Assembly: GCA_951213105.1 (NCBI GenBank)
Contig: OX578146.1
Coordinates: forward strand, 111,383,195 to 111,447,194
Source of the DNA: Amaurobius ferox
Taxonomy: Eukaryota > Arthropoda > Arachnida > Araneae > Amaurobiidae
Reading direction: 5' to 3'
Length of the DNA: 64,000 bases
Shown here: in pieces, positions 57,267 through 64,000 of the stretch
How the letters are laid out: each line of letters starts with the position of its first letter
Position numbering within the stretch: position 1 is the first letter of the stretch
The notes under the pieces: model-generated
Seen by the model: the letters and a program-made list of their open reading frames with translations, nothing else
What the model was told of the DNA's origin: nothing
Databases searched by the model: none
Translations under genes and position numbers: made by a program

Positions 57267-58400
57267 TAAACTGTTATTGCTATTTGAATCTTTTAATTGC
57301 TATAATTTCTCTCACCTTAAAGATCATTTTATTTCAATGACATCATAATTTTATAAACATTGTTCGAAAATTTATTTAAATTCACTGCACAAAAACTTTT
57401 ACAAAATTCGACCCAATTGAAGCATTTTCGACTGACGTTATACGTCCCCATACAGGCAAGAAGAGTAAAATTTATTATGTCCTCGTTCCAGATGAATACA
57501 GTTAAACGGATCAATAGCTCGTAGGCTTTTATCGATCACCGTAATGGCATTTGTTAGATCTGGTGACTGAAGATAACATGAAAGAAGAGCATCTTCTTAT
57601 CAGTCATCTCTATTACATGGGATAATGTCATGTGGGCTCCACTATTTATTGTAGAAGAACGATAAATATAAAAACAAAACCATGTGTAAATAGCAAGTAT
57701 AGTACTAATGTCACTCTCTCATTGCAGATAACTGAATTCATGAAACGGTTTTACGCTTTTATGTGCTCGTCAGCCTGGAATAACAATTACTTGCAATAAT
57801 GAAATTTTCAAACATTTTGTGGGTTGAAATATATTGTTCCAGGTCATACTTTTTAAAGTATGACCTGAAACAAATTATTTTTAATTCTTTACTTTAGAAG
57901 TGAATAATAGAATAAGTAAAAATATTATTAGTAATCCTTATGTTGTGAAATTCGTTATCAAAATGATGGTACATATGGAATTAGGAAACTCTGATGAATC
58001 TAGTATTAAATTTGCGTGTATTTTTTCAGTCAAACATCGGGCGGCTGATCGGTACTAAGAGACGTCGTTGGTTGTAGTTTGGATACTTCAAGTTCATAGT
58101 AATGTAAGTACATGTGATTTTTGTCATTCTTCTAGTATTCCATACTTAACCTTGCAAATTTCAAAGTCCTATGGGTGCATGCTATATCGTTAGTGTTTGC
58201 AAGGCTGAACACATAACTTGACTCATTCATAAATACGTCCAGAAGCTTTAACTTGTGCCAATTAAACACGCCCGAACTATTTCCGAATATCCACATGTCT
58301 GAGCACGTTCGTGTTTAAATATTCTTTACCGAACACGTTCTTTAGAAAACATCAACCTTCTGAGTACTTTAAAACAGGTCCACAACTTTGCTCACATCCG
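57267..58400. other. Unassigned DNA
   Basis: No gene recognised. A near-palindrome, 'gtcatactttttaaagtatgacc', lies at about 57843-57865. Confidence 0.3.
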
Positions 58401-58712
58401 CTAGATATGCACTCTTCCATCTTCTCTATATAACTGGGAAAAGTATTTATTAGAATAAAAGACACAATCCGCTGTTCCATAAAGTATTATGGCTAATGAT
58501 CTCCTGATGGTTTTCATGCACATCTTCTGGCACTTCGCTCGCTGAAATCGACCGTGACTTGTCAGTTTCACGCTCCGGTTGGTTAAAATATTGATAGACA
58601 GACATAGACGTCCAAGTTCATCAACCACCTTTTTTCGCCACCAGCGTTGCAGACGATGAGATGCTATTCCGGAAATATTTTTGATAAGCTCTTGCAATTT
58701 CAGTGCTACCTC
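58401..58712 (-). other. Possible host exon, unrecognised
   Basis: On the minus strand, a polypyrimidine-like stretch ending TTGCAG (about 58713) precedes a frame of about 100 codons running to a stop near 58401. It is richer in GC than its surroundings and reads ...LQELIKNISGIASHRLQRWW then RKKVVDELGRLC. The RLQRWWRKK part is weakly like an IQ motif. I recognise no family. It differs from the repeats around it and is the best candidate for host coding sequence in the window, but it may be chance. Confidence 0.18.
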
Positions 58713-58886
58713 TGCAATAAGGACACATCTATTGGATAGCTGTTATAACATATTTTTAATTTGGTTAATCTGCGTTTATTCGCACTGACATCGAATTACC
58801 GTCAACGTGAATGCAATGGTATTCGTGCCTGTGTATGCCTGGTAAGTGACGGCTTTGTTCACTAGTAAAAGAGGGGACAGCGTCGC

Positions 58887-58899
58887 GTTGCCTAGAAAC
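58887..58899 (-). promoter_or_regulatory. X-box-like (RFX) site
   Basis: GTTTCTAGGCAAC on the minus strand fits the RFX X-box pattern RYYNYY-N-RRNRAC. It lies ~175 bp upstream of the possible exon at 58401-58712 in the same direction. Such a match is common by chance. Confidence 0.12.
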
Positions 58900-59004
58900 C
58901 AGGTATCCTTTTTTACCACTGCTTCACAGAAAAAATGAGAAATATAACGTCCACTCATTAAAGCAAATTCGATCAAAACTGGATGGACACTTTATATATA
59001 TATA

Positions 59005-59610
59005 TATATATATAAAAGAAAAGTATGTCTGTCTGTATGCATGATCCAACATCACGGGAGAACGGCTGAACCGAATTTGATGAAATTTTATAAGTAGTCT
59101 TGAAATAGCCCCACTTAAAATTTAGTCCATGTGTCGAGTTCCTACGACTAGTAGTTCTCGAGATATTAGTGAAAAACGACACTTTCGCTTGTCTCATCAT
59201 CACGGGAGAACGGCTGAACCGAATTTAATTAAATTTCGTGGGTAGCTTTGAAATAGCCCCCTAATAAATTTAGTCCAAGTTTCGAGTTTATAAGATCAGA
59301 AGTTGCCGAGATATTGATAGAAAACGAGACTTTTTCCTAGGAGTTCTACTCTCTTAACTCCATGATTCCCAACGAAAAAGGTTGGAAGTCGTTGGTTTTA
59401 ACGTGACAGTCAATTAAATTTCCGAATTTTGCAGGAGTTTATTGAACGTATTAGTCACTTTTGAAAATCACAGGTTTGAAATATGAACTTAAATGGAAAC
59501 TATCATCATGGTTTATTTTTCACAGACTTACTCAACAACGAAAAGTATTAAGAAATCAAAGTGGTTATTTAATTATCAGCAATTTATGAAGAAGATTATT
59601 TCTTATATCA
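59005..59610 (+). mobile_element. Helitron, 3'-truncated copy 3
   Basis: Starts in a TA tract (5' boundary blurred) with 'ataaaagaaaagtatgtctg', then two 'atcacgggagaacggctgaa' blocks about 140 bp apart. It runs to 'atttcttatatca' where the next Helitron 5' end begins. It contains an uninterrupted version of the family B insertion site at 59551-59565. Confidence 0.75.
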
Positions 59611-61542
59611 TCTATATATATAAAGAAGAAAAGTATGTATGTATGTATGATCCAACATCACGGGAAAACTTCTGAACCGAATTTGATGAAATTTGGTGGG
59701 TAGTCTCAAAATAGCTCCACTTAAAATGTAGTCTAGGTTTCGAGTTTCTACGGCCTGTGGTTCGTGAGATATTAGTGAAAAACAAAACTTTCGTTTTTCT
59801 CATCATTAAGGAAGACCGGTTGAACCGAATTTAATGAAATATTGTGGTTAGCTTTAAAATATCCACCCATAAATTTAGTCCAAGTTTCGAGTTTCTAAGA
59901 CCAAAGATTGTCGAGATATTAATGGAAAACGAAACTTTCTCTTAGGAATTCTACTGTCTAACTCTATGATTCCCACCGAAAAATATTGGAAATAACTGGT
60001 TTAAAACGTGAAAATCAATTAAATCTCTGAGTGTTGTGGGAGTTTATTGAACGTAATAGCCACTTTTCAAAATCGCAGGTTTGAAATATGAATTTATATG
60101 GAAAATATCACCATGGTTTATTTCTCACAAGCTTACTCAACAACGAAAAGTATTAAGAAATCACAAGAAAGATCAATCATGCATAAAACATTGTTTATGA
60201 AACACTTTCCAACATTAATTTTATTTAAATATCTCTAAAATGCGATACATTCACAATATATCACAATACTGCAATAATTAATTATATTTGAAAATTTAAA
60301 ATTTCATCGAAAAAAATCGAACTTGATTTAAATGACGTCATCGAAATATAAATAGCCTGGATCTCTTTGTAAAAGTAGTAAATATTTGATTCATGCATTT
60401 TCATTTCATTCATCACAGTACTACAATAATTTATTCTACTTAAAACCATGGAGCCCAAAGTAATTTAACTCTTTGCATAAAACTTCATCGAAGAAGTGTG
60501 CCATTAAATCGTCTGCTTCTCTATGCAAAATCAATGAATGTTTCATTCATATCATCTACATTGCAGATTCCTGAGCAAAATAATTTTGCGTTAAAAAATT
60601 TCAGCAATTCTTATACAGATCATCTTGCAGCGTAATCAGTTTACATTCTCCATAAGTAAAAATTAGGTTTTGTTGTAGAAATAATCAAAGTTTGATGATC
60701 ATTTAAACTCAAATATATTGTAATTGTATCGTTTCAGAATACAGATGCACAGAAATTAAGCAAAAATAAAGCGGTTTTAGGACGGATACGATACTGAATA
60801 TAAATTACAAATAATTTTAAAAATCACGATTGTGATTCAAGATGGATGCCATATTTTATTTTGAAGTGGGTCACGTGATCTCTCCATATAATGGTCATGT
60901 GATCTCTCCATATAATGGTCGAGGGATCTCTTCATATAAAGGGTTTAATTATTATTTTAATTGTTAGTTTAAAAAAATTCTGAATATATTTTGCTGAACA
61001 TTTTTTTATATACTTCATGGGATTATTTGAATATTTCCTAAAACTTTCGAAGCAATTTGTGAATTTTAAATTCGCTTGAAAATGTTTGAAAAATTAGGTC
61101 CTATAGGGTTCAATATATTTCAATTTTTCAACCCGGGTTCAATCCAAAACTAATTGGGCGATACTATTCATTTATATTCCCATAAGTCCCACAGGCCGTC
61201 TGAACAACACACTAAAATTTCATTTTGATAAATTCATTTTTACAGCAGTTACCGTGTTAACGGACAGACAACCAGAATGAACAAGCTCATAAACAATTTT
61301 CAACTATGTTGTAAAGTGTTAAAAATGGTTATTTAATTATCAGCACTTTATAAGGAAGATTCTTTCTAATGCAGTTATGACTTATATGATGCAATGCTTT
61401 TTTTTCTTACATAATGCAATGAATTTACATCTTTCACACTGAAAAAACAATGTATTAGATTCACAGCCCTATATGTTCCGGTGTAATTTTTATCACAGTT
61501 TTGCGTAGTGAATCCCGAGCAACGCCGAGTAATTGCTGCTAG
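59611..61542 (+). mobile_element. Helitron copy 4, carrying a nested family B
   Basis: Begins A|TCTATATATATAAAGAAG at 59611 and repeats the structure of copy 3. It is interrupted by family B copy 4 (60164-61320) and ends with the hairpin region 'cccgagcaacgccgagtaa' followed by GCTGCTAG|T at 61542. Without the insert it is ~0.78 kb. Its 3' end differs from the Helitrons at 26.9 and 48.5 kb, so it is another subfamily. No helicase coding. Confidence 0.85.
60164..61320 (-). mobile_element. Family B repeat, copy 4, nested in a Helitron
   Basis: Runs from 'caagaaagatcaatcatgc' (60164) to the hairpin end 'caactatgttgtaaagtgtt' (61320). Comparison with the empty site at 59551 shows no clear duplication of target bases. 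The CTGT tract is much reduced (about 61263-61275). No coding capacity. Confidence 0.93.
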
Positions 61543-62548
61543 TTTATAATACAATAAATGCAATATTTAAAAAAAAAAAGAATATTTGTATCCAAGGGCT
61601 TCTTCTCAACGGATATTTTAAACAGATCAGACAGATACAATTTCTAATGGTCAAGCAGACTGATCAGAGCTTCAACATTAAAGAAAGATATTTCATACAA
61701 TTAAAAATGAATATAAAATTATTCTCAATATTTAGAACTAGAGGTCGGAATATGTTACTTTATGAGTGTACAACGTTTCATGGTTCCAAGATTTAAGTAC
61801 AACCAAAGAGCTTCACAAACATGTTATAGTAATGTGTATTAAACAGTTACACCCTGCCCCCATTATAACGAAACTTGCATTAATTTTACTGTATATTTCT
61901 GAGCAAAAAATAAATACAATTTACTTTAAATTCTACATCCACAGATGCACATATTTTCCTTTGTTGATTATAAACAGAATATAGCTATTTTCATTCAACA
62001 AAGAAAGAAACGTAACAAGTTCTTCTATTACCTATATTATCATCGATACTCAAATATAAAACAACAAAGCTATTTTGATTAAAATTTTAGTATAGAACTT
62101 TGGAAACAATTGGTTGGTAATGATAGTTTGAAATCCAATACCAGAATAAAAAATCCACGCAGTTACTTTAACTGAAAAATGTGCAGTCTGAATTTTCTCA
62201 TTCATCACTGTCAAGTTCGATAACTTAATTTGAAAAATGATTTTGTTAAAATGCTGAAAAATTAAAAACTAGTAAGTTAAAACAAAAAACGACGAATTTA
62301 TTAATCAAGGACAAGGCTTGTGGTTTCAGACCCATATTTTTTCAATAGGATTTCGAAAGTATTTTCTACTATAAATAGTATCTGAGAGAGAACAGAATTG
62401 TCATGGGTAGTCTAATATCTTATACTAAACGACATTCTGCCCCATAACACCCTGTGAAAGGATAAAGAACTGGAAGGGTCAGGGAGGTTAAATAGTTCAG
62501 GAAGGTGCTAAGTGTTAATATAACTGAACAGAAATCTTATGTAACCGT
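61543..62548. other. Unassigned DNA
   Basis: AT-rich. Short frames at 61533-61984 have no recognisable domain. Confidence 0.25.
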
Positions 62549-62561
62549 CGCGGAAACAGCG

Positions 62562-62841
62562 CTGTTGTTGTTGAGACCCATACCGTCCGACCTACCAGAA
62601 AGGTGTAAGGTAACTGTTTGGACGCCCGGGAAGTGCCACCCAATTTAGACCAGAACGCAGTGGGGGAGGCATCTACAGAGACCGTACCCTCCTTCCCCTA
62701 CCACCAACCTCTCGGAAGGACTTACGGACCCACATGTTTAACTTGATCGTACTCCGCATGAACACGGCTGCAGTTTTGGCAGTGGCGGGAATCGAACCCG
62801 GGCCTAATTCCCGCGCGTTAACCACTGAGCTACCGCGCTCT
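62562..62841 (-). mobile_element. tRNA-headed SINE with B box
   Basis: On the minus strand it starts 'agagcgcggtagctcagtgg' and has a clear B box, GGTTCGATTCC (about 62790-62800), then the common body and a CAA tail at 62562. Flanked by CGCGGAAACAGCG at 62549-62561 and 62842-62854. Confidence 0.95.
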
Positions 62842-62854
62842 CGCGGAAACAGCG

Positions 62855-63250
62855 TCGTTGTTGTTGTTGATACCCAGACCGTCCGACCTACCAGAAAAGG
62901 TGTTGTAATTGTTTGGACGGCCGGGAATGCCACCCAATTTAGACCGAAACCCAGTGGGGGAGGCATCCACAGGGACCGTACCCTCCTTCGCCTTCCACCA
63001 ACCTTTCGGGAGGACTTACGGACCCACATGTTTAACGTGATCGTACTCCGCATGAACATAGTTGTGGCAGCGGCAATTGCGGCAGCGTGCAAATCCAGCG
63101 CGAAAACCATCGGGCTACCGCGCCCGAAATCTGCCAACAGCACGCGGTGTTCCCAGGTCGTCACCCACCCAAGTACTAACCGCGCCCGATGCTTCTTGAC
63201 TTCGGTGATCTAACGAGAACCGGTGTTTTCAGCACGGTAGGGCCGTTAGC
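62855..63250 (-). mobile_element. 5S-headed composite SINE
   Basis: On the minus strand: 5S head (63250-63133), 'gggcgcggtagcccgatgg', B box missing, a small extra 'gctgccgcaattgccgctgc' expansion, common body and CAA tail at 62855. Flanked by CGCGGAAACAGCG at 62842-62854 and 63251-63263. It shares one flanking copy with the neighbouring SINE, so both used the same target site. The 159- and 163-codon frames over the pair are not genes. Confidence 0.95.
63133..63250 (-). pseudogene. 5S rRNA-derived SINE head
   Basis: 118 nt of 5S-like sequence on the minus strand ('gctaacggccctaccgtgc' to 'gctgttggc'), with a few changes such as 'gaagtcaagaagcatcggg' and 'gacgacctggg'. It belongs to the SINE. 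Confidence 0.9.
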
Positions 63251-63263
63251 CGCGGAAACAGCG

Positions 63264-63920
63264 TGTCGCTGTTTTAACCAGTTTTATTTCAGTAATACGG
63301 CAAAAGCATTGGAATATAACATTACGGAGAGTGATGTGTTGTACTTTTTGCCTTATTACCTGGGTTGGTTTAAGCAACGTCACATCTTGGCCAACGATGC
63401 GTGATAGATTAATGTGGCAATCAGCATGTCCAACTGACATTTAATTTTTGCAAGCAAGGGTCAGGTATTCCTTACACTTGGACTGGAAGCCGACAGATAG
63501 AACGCATTGCCTCCGATTTCGAAAACAAGTCTTCTACATAGCTGCCCAGCCTCCTTCCAACAGCAAAATGTTCATCTGCGGCCATTCTTCCAAATATTAA
63601 CCTCCTTCAATTCTTATAAACTTAATTTTAAGATATTTAAAAGGTTTCGGTATTCTGAGAATGAGCTAACTATTGAATTTCATCTTTTTATATTTCCAAT
63701 ATTTTAAATACAATGATGGTTGAAGCGTACTTAATTTGAAATCTACAGTAATAAGATCATTTACAAATATTTGTACACTATTTTGTTTCTAGAAACTTAT
63801 CATTGATTAAATAAAAAAATAAAACTTGTAATTGATAAAATAAGTTGGATACATTATTAAAAGTCGTCATGGATCATTGGTAGCTATGGGTTACTAATGG
63901 TTGCCATGGTATGAATCGTT
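63264..63920. other. Unassigned DNA, weak exon-like frame
   Basis: A polypyrimidine run and acceptor-like 'ttttatttcag' (about 63281-63291) precede a short open frame ending at 63404 (...DVLYFLPYYLGWFKQRH...). I do not recognise it. The rest is AT-rich. Confidence 0.2.
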
Positions 63921-63925
63921 TCACT

Positions 63926-64000
63926 ATATCCAAACCGTCCGACTTACCTGAAAGTTTGGGGTAGCTGTTCGAACGGCCAGATAGTGTGTGTAATTGGATG
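63926..64000 (-). mobile_element. SINE 3' end fragment at window edge
   Basis: 'ccaaaccgtccgacttacctg', 'gtagctgttcgaacggcc' and 'gtgtaattgg' match the SINE 3' region on the minus strand in diverged form. It continues beyond the window. Confidence 0.7.

Noticed and set aside
62673..63213. Longest open frames in the window (159 and 163 codons, opposite strands)
   Set aside because: They run across two SINEs including a 5S-derived head. The same peptides (beginning like TWEHRVLLA) appear at every 5S SINE, which reflects repeated DNA and not a protein family.

Overview
This is a 64-kb window of AT-rich, non-coding nuclear DNA from an animal. An arthropod is most likely and an arachnid is possible, but nothing here fixes the species. 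The evidence is the metazoan 5S rRNA sequence carried by SINEs, the Tc1, mariner, gypsy and Helitron remnants, and the abundance of (TG)n and (TA)n tracts. I found no intact protein-coding gene, no functional tRNA or rRNA gene outside transposons, and no CRISPR array or prokaryotic feature. Nearly all long open frames are translations of microsatellites or SINEs.

The window is a mosaic of transposable elements. (1) A SINE family has two head types: tRNA-headed copies (383-648, 11561-11783, 24356-24641, 62562-62841) and copies headed by an almost complete 5S rRNA (15871-16260, 39752-40134, 41402-41786, 62855-63250). Several copies have target-site duplications. All 5S-headed copies have lost the tRNA B box. 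(2) Family A is a ~0.9-1.2-kb non-autonomous repeat with a hairpin at one end, a matching inverted repeat near the other, a TG microsatellite and a nested GGCGA palindrome. It has nine recognisable copies, some head-to-tail (2.8-4.7 kb, 54.1-57.2 kb), plus two decayed ones. (3) Family B, ~1.15-1.3 kb, has four copies and a similar layout. (4) Helitron-type elements with TC starts, 3' hairpins and CTRR-T ends lie at 22.4, 26.9-28.3, 35.5-36.2, 48.5-49.9 and 59.0-61.5 kb. (5) Decayed coding transposons are Tc1-like (7.26-8.05 kb, 24.07-24.95 kb), mariner with both terminal repeats (46.65-47.78 kb) and a gypsy integrase piece (11.9-12.2 kb).

Layout: 0-5 kb, an old SINE and three family A copies. 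5-9 kb, a 54-bp inverted repeat, a GC-rich NRF-1-like site and a Tc1 relic. 9-13 kb, a composite A copy, a gypsy relic and duplicated AT-rich DNA. 14.5-18 kb, family F (one direct copy and one 432-bp-arm inverted repeat) and a likely solo LTR split by a SINE. 18-26 kb, AT-rich sequence, family B, a Helitron end and Tc1 pieces split by a SINE. 26-37 kb, a CA-rich tract, Helitrons, family B, tandem repeats and family E. 37-46 kb, old A copies, family E, two 5S SINEs and family B. 46-58 kb, mariner, a Helitron and the A array. 58-64 kb, a possible host exon, nested Helitrons and B, and two SINEs sharing one target site.

The parts do not form a pathway; the interest lies in how the elements are built and nested. 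The best leads are the change of pol III promoter in the SINE family, the shared Helentron-like architecture of families A and B (with an empty site defining the ends of B), the indel-free 432-bp inverted repeat, and a hammerhead-like motif present twice.
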